Positions 6,515-14,984 of a stretch of DNA of 25,111 nt are shown in pieces. The notes under the pieces were generated by a model. That model made no database searches. It was not told the origin of the DNA and worked only from the letters and a program-made list of their open reading frames with translations. Position 1 is the stretch's first letter. Every line of letters starts with the position of its first letter. The stretch is from a virus: positions 1 to 25,111 of the IMG/VR virus record IMGVR_UViG_3300032246_002442; one strand, given 5' to 3'. A program made the position numbers and the translations under genes.

Positions 6515-8041
6515 ATGAAGCCTTCCGCTGTTTTCGAATTATTTTGTAAATCGCTACTCTCCCACACGAAGGGCCCGCTCGGTGGTCAGCCGCTGACCCT
6601 CGATCGTTGGCAGATGCGCGACATCATCCGCCCGCTGCTTGATACGCGCCTTCCGGATGGCCGCCGCCAATATCGTCAGGCGCTGGTGATGCTCGGGCGC
6701 AAAAATGGCAAAACCACGCTGGCCTCGGCGCTTGCGCTTTATATGCTCTTTGCCGATCACGAGCCGGGCGCCGAAATTCTCTCCGCCGCCTGCGACTCCG
6801 ACCAGGCCGCCTTGGCCTTCGACATCGCGAAGAATATGGTGTTGCGGAGCCCGGAGCTCTCAAAGAAGTGCAAGGTCTACCGCAGACACATCGAGGCAAA
6901 CCGTGGAGCCGTTTACAAGGTGATTGCCGCCGACGCCGCTGGCAACCTCGGCCACAACATTTCCACGCTGATCTTCGACGAATTGCTTACGCAAAAGAAC
7001 CGGGACCTTTACGAAGCACTTGTCACCTCGATGGGCGCTCGCACCGAGCCGCTCGCTTTCATGATCAGCACCGCAGGCCATGACCGCGGGACGCTGCTGC
7101 ATGAATTGTATTCGTACGGAATCCAGGTTCGTGACGGCGTCGTCAGCGATCCAACTTTTTTACCGGTGATCTATGAAGCTCCACCTGAGATGGATTGGAA
7201 GAGCCCCGAGGCATGGAAAGCGGCGAATCCTGGACTAGGAAAATCCGTAACGCTCGAATATTTGAAAGACACCTGCCAAACGGCGCAGCACAATCCGGCC
7301 CGCGAGCAATCCTTCCGCCAATATCATCTCAACCAATGGGTGGAATCCGCCGCTCGCTGGATCGCCACCGAGTCGTGGAACTCCTGCGAATCGCGCCCGA
7401 CGAATCTGGAGGAGGTGCCTTGTTACGCGGCGCTCGACCTCTCCAGCCGCACCGACCTGACCAGCTTCACCCTGGCCTTCCCGCTGGCCGGAGCGATCCA
7501 TCTGAAATCTTTCGCCTGGACGACCTCGGCGATGGTGGCGAAACGCAACGACACCAACCGGATGAGATACGACCAGTTCGCCCGCAGCGGAAATCTGGAG
7601 ATTATCCCGGGCGAAATCATCGACTATGAGGTGGTCCTCAGGCGTATCGCCGAGATTTCCGAGGAATACAAGATAAGGGAGATCGCCGTCGACCCTTGGA
7701 ACGCCGAATTTTTGATGCAAAAACTCGAAAATCAGGGCTATGTTGTCCGCGAATTCCGTCAGGGATTCCGCTCGATGTCTCCGCCGACCAAGGATTTCGA
7801 GGCTGCGGTCCTGCAAAAGCAGATTTCACACGATGGAAATCCTCTTTTGAGGTGGTGTATCGACAATGTTGTCATCGAATTCGACGCCGCTGGCAACCAA
7901 AAGCCCTCCAAAAAGCGCTCCGTCGAGCGAATTGACGCCGCCGTCAGCGCGATTATGGCCTTCGCGCGGGCCCGCACCGCCGAGGCAACCGGGGTAAATG
8001 GAGAGAGTATCTACGAACTCCAGGGACTTGAGGTGTTTTAA
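6515..8041 (+). CDS. terL: Terminase large subunit
   Basis: ATP-driven packaging motor and nuclease, 508 residues, a normal length. The ATPase domain has Walker A GRKNGKTT (61-68) and Walker B TLIFDE (151-156). The nuclease domain has ALDLSSRTDLTSF (Asp 308), IREIAVDPWNAEF (Asp 393) and ERIDAAVSAIMA (Asp 474), matching the acidic triad of RNase H-like terminase nucleases of the Terminase_1 family. The start ATG has only a weak upstream purine tract. The stop TAA shares its last base with the portal ATG. All key residues appear intact. Confidence 0.95.
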   Translation: MKPSAVFELFCKSLLSHTKGPLGGQPLTLDRWQMRDIIRPLLDTRLPDGRRQYRQALVMLGRKNGKTTLASALALYMLFADHEPGAEILSAACDSDQAALAFDIAKNMVLRSPELSKKCKVYRRHIEANRGAVYKVIAADAAGNLGHNISTLIFDELLTQKNRDLYEALVTSMGARTEPLAFMISTAGHDRGTLLHELYSYGIQVRDGVVSDPTFLPVIYEAPPEMDWKSPEAWKAANPGLGKSVTLEYLKDTCQTAQHNPAREQSFRQYHLNQWVESAARWIATESWNSCESRPTNLEEVPCYAALDLSSRTDLTSFTLAFPLAGAIHLKSFAWTTSAMVAKRNDTNRMRYDQFARSGNLEIIPGEIIDYEVVLRRIAEISEEYKIREIAVDPWNAEFLMQKLENQGYVVREFRQGFRSMSPPTKDFEAAVLQKQISHDGNPLLRWCIDNVVIEFDAAGNQKPSKKRSVERIDAAVSAIMAFARARTAEATGVNGESIYELQGLEVF

Positions 8042-9591
8042 TGTCCGATTGGGTGCATTCCGCCGACACAATCGACCTGGAACTTCGCATGGGCAAGGTA
8101 AAGCCGTCGCCGATTGGGCCGATTACCACATCGATTCTGACTGCGCCGAGCTCCACCGGCGTGACCGTTTCCGAATCGTCGGCGCTCGCGGTCTCCGCGG
8201 TGTTCGCCGCCACGCGTGTGATCGCCGAGGCCATCGGTACGCTGCCTCTCCATGTTTACAAAAAAGAGGGGCGAAGGGGTGTGCGGGCCCTTGAGCACCC
8301 CGCTTACCGGATTCTTTACAGTCAGGCAAATCCCGAGTCGCCCGCTTCCGTCGCCCGCGTCTCGCTGGTGGCGAAGATGCTGCTTCACGGCAACAGTTAC
8401 GCCGAAATTGAGCGTGACCCGATCACGGGCGAGGTGGTCAACATCTGGCCCTTGACCTTCGCCCAGGTCGTACCATGGCGTGACGAGGCCGGGTTTCTGT
8501 TTTATCGATGTACGCCGTACATGGGCGCCGTTGTGGATTTTTCGCCTCAGGATATCCTGCATTTCCGCGGCTTCAGTCTTGATGGGTTGGTGGGCGTCTC
8601 GGTGATCCGGCAGGCCCGCGAATCGCTTGGTCTCAACATCAGCCTCGAGCGCTATGGTGCAGGATTCTTTGGCCGTGGCGCTCGTCCGGGCGTGCTGCTC
8701 AAGCATCCGGGCCGGTTGTCGGACGATGCGCGCAAGCGCTTGCGCGAGGGCTGGGAGGCAATCCACGCCGGTGGCGAGAACAGCCACCGCACCGCCATTC
8801 TCGAGGAAGGCATGGAGGTCAGCACGGTTTCCGTTCCCAACGATGACGCGCAGTTTCTGGAGAGCCGCAAATTCGGCGTGGAAGAAATCGCGCGCTGGTT
8901 TGGCCTGCCGCTTTCCCGCCTCCGGGTCCAGGGCGCAACCGCCTTTAGCAACATCGAACAGGATGGGATCGATTTTGTCGTCAATACGCTCCGCCCGCAC
9001 CTGGTGCGCATGGAACAGGAGATCTCGGTAAAGCTCTTTCCCGATGGAGACTATTACGCCGAACATTCGGTCGAGGGCCTTCTCCGCGGTGACATTCAGA
9101 CCCGGTACAACACTTACGCCATCGGTCGCAACAACGGTTGGCTCTCGGTCAACGATGTGCGCACCCTGGAAGGCCAACCGCCGATCGAAGGCGGAGATAC
9201 CTATATGCAGCCTTTGAATATGCAGACGATCAGCCAGCAAACCAGCGGCACGCAGTTACCTCCATCGACTCCGCAATTCGGGCAGATTCCGCTTCCTGGC
9301 CAAGCGCCTGTCATCGGGAAACCTGTTACGGATGTTGATAGTAAAATACCGCTGAAAGATGCTGCGCCTCTCGCATCCAATGAGGTGGCTAGCGCGGATG
9401 TTGACATTTCATCGACTGCGCTTAACGGCGCCCAAGTTGCAAGCCTTCTCGAAATTATTATGCAAGTAACGCAGGGCATTATCACCAAAGAAATTGGCAA
9501 AGTGATTGCCGAGGCAAGTTTTCCGTTCATGACGGAATCCATTTTGGATCGCATTTTTGACAAATTGGAAGTCAAACCTCCTGTCACATAA
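8041..9591 (+). CDS. HK97-type portal protein
   Basis: Dodecameric ring at the capsid vertex through which DNA passes. The 516 residues begin at an ATG overlapping the TerL stop. Portal signatures include AVSAVFAATRVIAEAIGTLP, HPAYRILYSQANPESPASVA, LLHGNSYAEIERD, GFSLDGLVGVSVI and FGLPLSRLRVQGATAFSNIE. The core ends near residue 400. Residues 400-516 are a Pro/Gln-rich linker and a helical tail (VASLLEIIMQVTQGIITKEI), longer than in HK97 and possibly contacting scaffold or protease. The strand-opposite frame is also open over this gene but shows no coding features. Confidence 0.93.
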   Translation: MSDWVHSADTIDLELRMGKVKPSPIGPITTSILTAPSSTGVTVSESSALAVSAVFAATRVIAEAIGTLPLHVYKKEGRRGVRALEHPAYRILYSQANPESPASVARVSLVAKMLLHGNSYAEIERDPITGEVVNIWPLTFAQVVPWRDEAGFLFYRCTPYMGAVVDFSPQDILHFRGFSLDGLVGVSVIRQARESLGLNISLERYGAGFFGRGARPGVLLKHPGRLSDDARKRLREGWEAIHAGGENSHRTAILEEGMEVSTVSVPNDDAQFLESRKFGVEEIARWFGLPLSRLRVQGATAFSNIEQDGIDFVVNTLRPHLVRMEQEISVKLFPDGDYYAEHSVEGLLRGDIQTRYNTYAIGRNNGWLSVNDVRTLEGQPPIEGGDTYMQPLNMQTISQQTSGTQLPPSTPQFGQIPLPGQAPVIGKPVTDVDSKIPLKDAAPLASNEVASADVDISSTALNGAQVASLLEIIMQVTQGIITKEIGKVIAEASFPFMTESILDRIFDKLEVKPPVT

Positions 9592-9638
9592 AGCCTTTAT
9601 CGATTGCCGTTCGTGTAACTCCCAACCAAGGAGGCGAC

Positions 9639-10208
9639 ATGATGACCGAACGGCGCACCATTGCGATTCACGAACTCCGGGCCGATCCCGCATCGCGACA
9701 GATTACCGGGATCGCCGCGCCCTACGGCGTGCTTTCCGCCGACCTGGGCGGATTCCGCGAGCGGATTGATTCCGCGGCGTTCACGCGGTCGCTCTCCGAA
9801 CGGTCCAACATCCTGGCTTACTACAACCACGATTCGTCTTTGGTTCTCGGCTCGACCCGCTCCGGGTCGCTTTCGCTTTCGTCGGTTCCCGCCGGTCTCT
9901 CGTTCCGCCTTGATCTTCCCGATACCACCTACGCCCGCGACCTGATCACGCTGATGGAACGCGGCGATGTGTCGCAGATGAGTTTTGGATTCGTGACGCG
10001 CAAGCAATCGTGGGACGAACCCGCGCCGGGCGAAAGCGCCCGCATTCGCACGCTGCTTGATGTCGAGCTTCGTGAGATCTCTGTAGTCGCAGATCCCGCT
10101 TATCCGCAGGGAACCGAGGCCGCCCTCCGCTCCCTCTCAAGCCACCGAGCCCGTCAGGCCGTGGAGCGCTCCAAGCGCTGGTTTTCCCTTGCTTCCCGAC
10201 GGGCCTAA
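9639..10208 (+). CDS. HK97-family prohead protease
   Basis: Serine protease (herpesvirus-protease fold, U35/S78) that matures the capsid by removing scaffold segments. In 189 residues the expected motifs are present: ILAYYNHDSSLVLGSTRSG with His 64, GDVSQMSFGF with Ser 115, and DVELREISVVADPAYP with Glu 146. The ATG follows AAGGAGGCGAC, an excellent ribosome site; an adjacent ATG three bases later is possible. It lies between portal and capsid, the standard position. The C-terminal Arg-rich end (RQAVERSKRWFS) is likely cut or bound to DNA or scaffold. Confidence 0.92.
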   Translation: MMTERRTIAIHELRADPASRQITGIAAPYGVLSADLGGFRERIDSAAFTRSLSERSNILAYYNHDSSLVLGSTRSGSLSLSSVPAGLSFRLDLPDTTYARDLITLMERGDVSQMSFGFVTRKQSWDEPAPGESARIRTLLDVELREISVVADPAYPQGTEAALRSLSSHRARQAVERSKRWFSLASRRA

Positions 10209-10226
10209 AGCCCAGGAGATTTTCGT

Positions 10227-11579
10227 ATGGAACAGCTCAAGAAATTAAGAGAGCAACGCTCTGAAGTGGTGGCCAAGTGGTCCGGGCTTTTGAACGCTAG
10301 CGAGACCCGGGAGCTTTCTCCTGAGGAAACGCAAATGCTTTCCGATCTTCAAACGAAGTTGGACGACATCGACGCGCGCCTGAAAGCGTGCGAGGATTAC
10401 ATTGGCGCCGACTCCGCCGAGGACGACACCGAAACCAGCGCGGACGATCCCGCGGCGAAGGATGAGGCCAAGAGCCGAGGCCGCGCGATTGTGCAGGCTT
10501 CACGCTCGGCATTTACCTACGCCTCCCGCCGGGCGCTGCCCGCACCGGGCTTTGTCTCCGACTACAACGATCGCCAGCGGATCCGGGATAAGAATCTGGC
10601 CCTTCGCGGATTCCTTTTGGGCCCTGACGCAACCAACGAACAACGGGCGGCAGCTGAACGCAGCGGCCTCAACCTCAACAGGACCTCCCTCACGATTCCT
10701 CTCAGCAAGTACCAGCTTGAGGAACGCGACAATACAACCTCCGGTTCCGCCGGTGGTTTCACCGTCCCGCAGGGATTCCTCGCCGAACTGAATGTTCGCC
10801 GGGCATTGTTTAACCCGATGCGTGATCATGCGCGGGTGATCCAAACAGAATCGGGCAATCCGATGCCGCTTCCCACCGCGGATGATACCGCAGTCACGGC
10901 GACGCTGACGGCGGAAGCCGCAACGAGCACCGCGACGGATGTGACCTTCGCTCAGGTGACCCTGAGTGCTTATACCTATCGCACGCTGATCAAGGCGTCG
11001 AACGAGCTTCTCCGGGACAGCGGGATTGATATTCAGTCCTATCTGGCTCAGCTTATGGGTGACCGGATCGGCCGCTCGGAAGCGGCTGCGTTCGCCATCG
11101 GCACCGGCACCGGTCAGCCTCAAGGATTTGTCACCGGCGCTTCCGCTGGTGTCACCGCCGCGACCGCGACGGCGATCACTATCAACGATGTGGTGGGTCT
11201 CATTAATAGCTTGGATGCGGCCTATCAACCGAACGCGAAATTCGCGATGCATCAGGCGGTTTGGTATTCGTTGTTGCGCCTGCAAGATCTGCAGGGGCGG
11301 CAGTTGATCCCGATGAACTACGCCGACCCTGTCGACCGTAGGATCTTTGGGTTCCCGGTGATCATCAACAACAGCATGGCAAGCGCCATCGCCACCGGAG
11401 CGAAGACCATCGCGTTCGGCGATTTTGAACAGTTCTATATCCGCGATGCGGGCCCGCTCGAGATTCGCCGCCTTGACGAGCGTTTCGCCGATGCGTATGA
11501 AACCGGGTTCCTCGCGGTTGGTCGCCGCGATTCCCGCGTTGTGATTTCGCAAGCGGTCAAGCTCCTTACCCAGGCGTAA
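10227..11579 (+). CDS. HK97-fold major capsid protein
   Basis: Main shell protein, 450 residues. Residues 1-95 form a helical, charged delta/scaffold domain (LKKLREQRSEVVAKWSGLLN, MLSDLQTKLDDIDARLKACE), probably removed by the upstream protease near residues 90-110. The HK97 fold follows: SGSAGGFTVPQGFLAEL, a P-domain with LIKASNELLRDSGIDIQSYL, AFAIGTGTGQPQGF, and LPA-like segments FGFPVIINNSMASAIATGAK and IAFGDFEQFYI. The ATG follows CAGGAG. It ends 23 bases before a strong terminator, which would favour high capsid expression. Confidence 0.95.
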   Translation: MEQLKKLREQRSEVVAKWSGLLNASETRELSPEETQMLSDLQTKLDDIDARLKACEDYIGADSAEDDTETSADDPAAKDEAKSRGRAIVQASRSAFTYASRRALPAPGFVSDYNDRQRIRDKNLALRGFLLGPDATNEQRAAAERSGLNLNRTSLTIPLSKYQLEERDNTTSGSAGGFTVPQGFLAELNVRRALFNPMRDHARVIQTESGNPMPLPTADDTAVTATLTAEAATSTATDVTFAQVTLSAYTYRTLIKASNELLRDSGIDIQSYLAQLMGDRIGRSEAAAFAIGTGTGQPQGFVTGASAGVTAATATAITINDVVGLINSLDAAYQPNAKFAMHQAVWYSLLRLQDLQGRQLIPMNYADPVDRRIFGFPVIINNSMASAIATGAKTIAFGDFEQFYIRDAGPLEIRRLDERFADAYETGFLAVGRRDSRVVISQAVKLLTQA

Positions 11580-11602
11580 TTCTGGCAGAAGAGCCTTCCC
11601 CG

Positions 11603-11640
11603 GGCCCGCTCGTCTGAATCGGCGGGCGGGCCTTTTTTTT
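11603..11640 (+). terminator. Intrinsic terminator after the capsid gene
   Basis: A 12-bp stem (11603-11614 with 11621-11632, two G-U pairs) closes a six-base loop and is followed directly by eight T residues. It lies between the capsid and connector genes, so it likely sets a high capsid to low connector/tail ratio through partial read-through. No new promoter was evident just downstream. Confidence 0.88.
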
Positions 11641-11663
11641 CATTCAACAGGTGAGGTAGGAAA

Positions 11664-11870
11664 ATGTCGGATCTATTTTTGGTAAGACAGGGGTTGGTGG
11701 GTGAGACATTCGACCACAAGCCCGGAGATATCATCGAGTGGCCGGAGGCGAAGGAAATCCCGACGCTACTGGAATCGGGAGTCCTGGAGGTTTACCAGGC
11801 GACGCCGCCCGTGGTAAGGAAGGCGGAAACGCCCGAAGCTCCGAAGGCAAAAAAGAAGGAAACCCGCTAA
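11664..11870 (+). CDS. Small hypothetical head/connector-region protein
   Basis: A 68-residue protein with start ATG after GAGGTAGGAAA. Residues 1-45 are compact (FLVRQGLVGETFDHKPGDII, then EIPTLLESGVLEVY), a pattern seen in small phage proteins between capsid and connector genes. The C-terminus is a Pro/Lys/Ala-rich flexible tail ending KAKKKETR. The stop overlaps the next ATG by one base (TAATG). No function is assigned with confidence. Confidence 0.7.
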   Translation: MSDLFLVRQGLVGETFDHKPGDIIEWPEAKEIPTLLESGVLEVYQATPPVVRKAETPEAPKAKKKETR

Positions 11871-12403
11871 TGCCGCTTCCCACCCTGGCCGATGTGAAGC
11901 TCCATCTCCGGGTGGACCACGACTACGAGGATGCGTTGATCACGACGATCCTTGGCGGTGCCATCGATCTATTCGAGAAGCACACCAGGCGCGTCCTCAG
12001 CGAACAAACCCTGACGCACAGGCTTGATAGCCTGCCCGACCGGATCGAGCTTCCCAGAGGGCCCGTGACGGGCGTTTCCTCGGTGACGGTGCGGACGCCA
12101 AGCGGCGTGGTGACGGTGAGCCCGCAGTCGTATTTGGTGTTTGCTGGCCAGTCGGAAACGAGGCCACAGATTTACTTCACCAATGCGGCGAGCCTGCCAA
12201 GCCCCGATGGTCACCCTTACGCCGTGACGGTGGTCTATACTGCGGCGACCACCACCATCGCGCCATCGATTAACCAGGCGATTTTGCTAATGTGCGGGCA
12301 TTGGTACGAAAATCGGTCGCAAGTTGGCCCGACCGGAGGCGGTGAAGTGCCGTTTGCGTTCGAGGCTATCGCCAACAAATACATTTGGAACGCTTACTCA
12401 TGA
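11870..12403 (+). CDS. Head-tail connector protein (gp6-like)
   Basis: Ring protein that joins the portal to the tail. The 177 residues begin at an ATG overlapping the preceding stop; the longer open frame to 11738 would overlap the previous gene and is not favoured. The N-terminus LADVKLHLRVDHDYEDALIT, followed by DLFEKHTRRVLSEQTL, is the helical signature of the gp6-like connector family (PF05135). A beta-rich insertion follows, and the end is helical (INQAILLMCGHWYENR). It is coupled to the next gene through ATGA. Confidence 0.85.
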   Translation: MPLPTLADVKLHLRVDHDYEDALITTILGGAIDLFEKHTRRVLSEQTLTHRLDSLPDRIELPRGPVTGVSSVTVRTPSGVVTVSPQSYLVFAGQSETRPQIYFTNAASLPSPDGHPYAVTVVYTAATTTIAPSINQAILLMCGHWYENRSQVGPTGGGEVPFAFEAIANKYIWNAYS

Positions 12404-12747
12404 AAATTGGCGACCTAAAACGGCGCATGGAGCTCCAGGCGCCCACGGATTCGATGGATGATTTGGGCCAACCAGTCCGGACCTGGTCCACCTACGCCGC
12501 GATTTGGGCCCAGATTTCGCCTATTTCGGCGGCTGAAGGGCTATTCGGGAGTCAATTAAAGGGATTAGAGACCCATTCTATCCTGATTCGATGGCGGGAC
12601 GATGTGCGGATCAACCACCGGATGCTCTACGAAGGGCGCATCTTTCTGATTTCGAGCGTGCGAAACCTCGATGAAAACCGACAAGCGCTGGCAATCGCCG
12701 CGACCGAGTGGCTCGAAAGTCCTAGTGGCGTGGTGGTGGCGACATGA
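12400..12747 (+). CDS. Head closure / head-tail adaptor protein
   Basis: A 115-residue protein of the SPP1 gp16 / HK97 head-tail adaptor type (PF05521). MKIGDLKRRMELQAPTDSMD with a DLGQPVRTW turn, WAQISPISAAEGLFG, and the beta pattern HSILIRWRDDVRINHRMLYE match the family. The ATG at 12400 overlaps the connector stop. An ATG fifteen bases upstream would enter the previous gene and lacks support. It likely forms the stopper ring below the connector. Confidence 0.85.
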   Translation: MKIGDLKRRMELQAPTDSMDDLGQPVRTWSTYAAIWAQISPISAAEGLFGSQLKGLETHSILIRWRDDVRINHRMLYEGRIFLISSVRNLDENRQALAIAATEWLESPSGVVVAT

Positions 12748-13442
12748 TTAAGGCCAATGTGCAGAAATTTAACGAGGAAATGAAAGCGGGAATCGACCGC
12801 CTCGGCTCCGTCCTCATCAAGGATAAGCAGTTCGCCAGGGCGCAGGCCAACGGATTGGGAGCCGGTGCGAAGATCGTCGCGACCAAAGCGAAATCGCTTG
12901 CACCCAAAGGCGGCAAAACCAAAAAAGGTCAGACGAAGGCCTACGGCAAAACCGGTATGTTGAAAAAGTCGATCAAGTCCCGAAACGGTGTGAGCAGGAA
13001 GGGCGCGCCTTTCGCTGTGGTTGGTCCGTCGCGTTCGGTCGGGGAATCGGTGCGCCGTGGCAAATCCACGATCATGCAGCGCCCTTCGAACTATGCGCAC
13101 CTGGTCGAATTCGGTTTCAAGGCCCATTCCCGGGTTCCGCTGGTGACCGGTCGGCAACACGAATCGATCGTTAAAAAAGGCGTGCTGTGGGTGAGTTCGG
13201 ACCTCGACAAGTACATGAAGAAAAACAAGATCAAGCAAGCCGACCTGACCGCCAAACAATTGGCCTCGGTCGACCGGTTCCGATCCACCGGGCAAAAGTC
13301 CACCACAGTTCCCGGTCAGTTCTTTATGGAACGCGCCTGGTCCGCCTCAAAGGGCTCGATCGGCGAGGTGATTGTTGAGCGACTGAAAACCGAGACCGAA
13401 AAGGCGATCGCCAAGATCGAAAAGAAACGGAAGGCCGCCTAA
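12744..13442 (+). CDS. HK97 gp10-like tail completion / head-tail joining protein
   Basis: A 232-residue, strongly basic protein in the position of HK97 gp10. Family-like features are a helical start (VQKFNEEMKAGIDRL), VATKAKSLAPKGGKTKKGQT, KTGMLKKSIKSR, NYAHLVEFGFKAH, and a C-terminal PGQFFMERAWSASKGSI. It carries an extra Lys-rich insert near residues 145-195 (DLDKYMKKNKIKQADLTAKQ), which makes it longer than typical members. It starts in an ATGA overlap with the adaptor and ends in a TAATG overlap with the next gene. Confidence 0.8.
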   Translation: MIKANVQKFNEEMKAGIDRLGSVLIKDKQFARAQANGLGAGAKIVATKAKSLAPKGGKTKKGQTKAYGKTGMLKKSIKSRNGVSRKGAPFAVVGPSRSVGESVRRGKSTIMQRPSNYAHLVEFGFKAHSRVPLVTGRQHESIVKKGVLWVSSDLDKYMKKNKIKQADLTAKQLASVDRFRSTGQKSTTVPGQFFMERAWSASKGSIGEVIVERLKTETEKAIAKIEKKRKAA

Positions 13443-13861
13443 TGTCCATCCCATTCGCCCGCATCGTCCGTTCGCTTCTGGTCGCCGATTCCGCCGTGCA
13501 GGCGGCGCTTCCGGGCGGCATCCACCCTGACCAGATCCCGCAAGAGGCCGAGCTGCCCGCCGCGGCGTGGCAGGTTTCCTCGGAGCCGTTCCAATCGCTC
13601 TCGTCGGCTTCGGGGCTGTCCCGAATCGGCTACGCAACGCTGACCCTGACCGGCATCGCCCGCACCAGCACCCAAAGCGAAGCGATCGACAAGGCGGTAC
13701 GAGCGGTGATTGAGGCCAATCGTGCGCGGATCATTCAGGGCACATCGGAGATTCACCGACTGCAATACTCCGGCATTCAGTTCGACAACGAATTTTTGGC
13801 CGATGGCGATGATGAAAGTTATCGCCGGGTGCAGATGACGATCACCGGCTTTTGTCGGTAA
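13442..13861 (+). CDS. Tail terminator-like protein (DUF3168 type)
   Basis: A 139-residue protein in the lambda gpU / DUF3168 position. An N-terminal helix (FARIVRSLLVADSAVQAALP) is followed by beta strands (AAWQVSSE, IGYATLTLTGIARTST), a helix (AIDKAVRAVIEANRARI) and a final strand (YRRVQMTITGF). This order fits the family that caps the tail tube. The assignment rests on pattern and gene order. Confidence 0.72.
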   Translation: MSIPFARIVRSLLVADSAVQAALPGGIHPDQIPQEAELPAAAWQVSSEPFQSLSSASGLSRIGYATLTLTGIARTSTQSEAIDKAVRAVIEANRARIIQGTSEIHRLQYSGIQFDNEFLADGDDESYRRVQMTITGFCR

Positions 13862-13903
13862 TTTTGCCGATTTTGGGTATCTGGATTTCAAGGAGATTTC
13901 GCC

Positions 13904-14332
13904 ATGCCAACTTCTACGGTGACCGCGTCGCCTCATATCGTTACTTCGCTCACCGTGGGAGGTGAAGCGATCGATGATCCATTTGACATCGACGGCGGCG
14001 GCGCCTCGTTGGTCAAGATTACATTCGGTTCGCTGGTGCGCGGTCAGAAGTATTCCCTGGTGGGAATCAAGGAATTCGAGGACATCAATTTCACCGCAAA
14101 GTACATCAAGACCGAGTATGATCTGATGGTGACGAAGCGGGACGCGAAGGCCGAGATCGAGTTGGTTGTAATTTATCCCGCGCCGATTGGCGGCACAGGA
14201 ACGGAAACCCATACTTATACCGGTTTTATCCAAAAGGTGATCAAGGAAAAGATCACGCAAGGAAGTTCGGATGTCCAGTCGTATAGTGTGACCTTCGTGG
14301 TTAATTCGATCACGATCACCGGCGGCGTTTAG
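13904..14332 (+). CDS. Probable major tail protein
   Basis: A 142-residue, beta-rich protein directly before the G/GT chaperone pair, the usual place of the tail tube subunit. The ATG follows AAGGAGATTTCGCC, one of the strongest ribosome sites in the region, fitting a highly expressed structural protein. Features are VKITFGSLVRGQKYSLVGIK, DLMVTKRDAKAEIELVVIYP and a C-terminal beta stretch ending VNSITITGGV. No family match is certain by eye. It is smaller than many tail tube proteins. Confidence 0.65.
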   Translation: MPTSTVTASPHIVTSLTVGGEAIDDPFDIDGGGASLVKITFGSLVRGQKYSLVGIKEFEDINFTAKYIKTEYDLMVTKRDAKAEIELVVIYPAPIGGTGTETHTYTGFIQKVIKEKITQGSSDVQSYSVTFVVNSITITGGV

Positions 14333-14352
14333 TCTCCTACCAAAAGGATCTT

Positions 14353-14721
14353 ATGTTCGAGCTTTCCGATCCCGTTTCCGTCGTTGTCGAAGGTCTGCGG
14401 GATCCTATCTATCTGCGTGGCTGGCCGTTGGGCAAGCTTTTGTCGATGTATGAGTGCATCGAGAGGATCAGCGAGCCAAAGACGCAGGCAAGCGCCGTAC
14501 GGACGATGCTGGCCGGTTCGCTTTGTCGGCCAGATGGCGAGGAGCTAAGCGTTGGCGACATCGAGGCGCTGAACTCGGTGCCGCTTCCGGTGTGTATGCG
14601 GATCGCTCAGGAAGTCTTGAAGGTCAACGGGTTGACTTCCGGAGCGGTGGAAGCCGCAAAAAAAAATTCGGCAGACCCGAACAGCGAGCCCTCTTCCAGC
14701 TCGCCGCCACCCTCGGTCTGA
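14353..14721 (+). CDS. Tail assembly chaperone G (unshifted product)
   Basis: A 122-residue chaperone that would coat the tape measure protein before tail assembly. Residues 15-90 look helical (IYLRGWPLGKLLSMYECIER, CRPDGEELSVGDIEALNSVP, VCMRIAQEVLKVNG). After the A9 run the zero frame gives a low-complexity Ser/Pro tail (SEPSSSSPPPSV), a normal sign of a frameshift-terminated G protein. Position between the major tail protein and the tape measure supports the call. Confidence 0.8.
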   Translation: MFELSDPVSVVVEGLRDPIYLRGWPLGKLLSMYECIERISEPKTQASAVRTMLAGSLCRPDGEELSVGDIEALNSVPLPVCMRIAQEVLKVNGLTSGAVEAAKKNSADPNSEPSSSSPPPSV

Positions 14722-14984
14722 CGGTCGCCGAGCTCTGCCAAAGGATGAGCTTTGCGGAGTTTTCCGAGTGGCTCATTCTGTTGGGTATCGAGCCATGGGG
14801 ACCGTATCGGGAGGACTGCCTCTCGGCGCTGAATCGTCACGCGGCGCTCTCTCCATGGTCAAAGGATACAATCAAGATCTCTGAATTGATTCCCAAGTGG
14901 GGCGTCGAGCACGACCCCAAAAACCGGTGGCAGGAAAAGGCCCGCAAGCTGGCCGAGAAAGCGAGGTCGGCACTCGATGGCTAA
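14353..14984 (+). CDS. Tail assembly chaperone G-T fusion by -1 frameshift
   Basis: Slipping back one base in the A9 run at 14658-14666 joins the G frame to the open -1 frame. This gives a product of about 210 residues that ends at 14984. The T part reads KKKFGRPEQRALFQLAATLG, then LTVAELCQRMSFAEFSEWLI and GIEPWGPYREDCLSALNR, a pattern typical of GT C-terminal domains. The T frame has no good start of its own near the junction. It overlaps the tape measure start by eight bases, as in lambda-like tails. GT would be the minor product needed for tape measure loading. Confidence 0.82.
14658..14681 (+). other. Programmed -1 frameshift site
   Basis: Nine A residues (14658-14666) sit in the zero frame as GCA AAA AAA AAT, giving the slippery heptamer A AAA AAA. 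A 5-bp hairpin, TTCGG (14667-14671) and CCGAA (14677-14681), follows directly. GGAG at 14641-14644, about 13 bases upstream, could act as an SD-like stimulator, as known for bacterial dnaX. Confidence 0.82.

Noticed and set aside
7235-7816. 193-codon - strand frame inside terL
   Set aside because: Antisense to the conserved terminase nuclease domain, with no independent coding signs.
8038-9240. 400-codon open frame on the - strand opposite the portal gene
   Set aside because: It mirrors a confident portal gene, has no ribosome site or recognisable motif, and long antisense frames are expected in GC-rich coding DNA.
10500-11552. 350-codon open frame on the - strand opposite the capsid gene
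   Set aside because: Shadow of the major capsid gene, with low-complexity Arg/Gly composition and no start signal.
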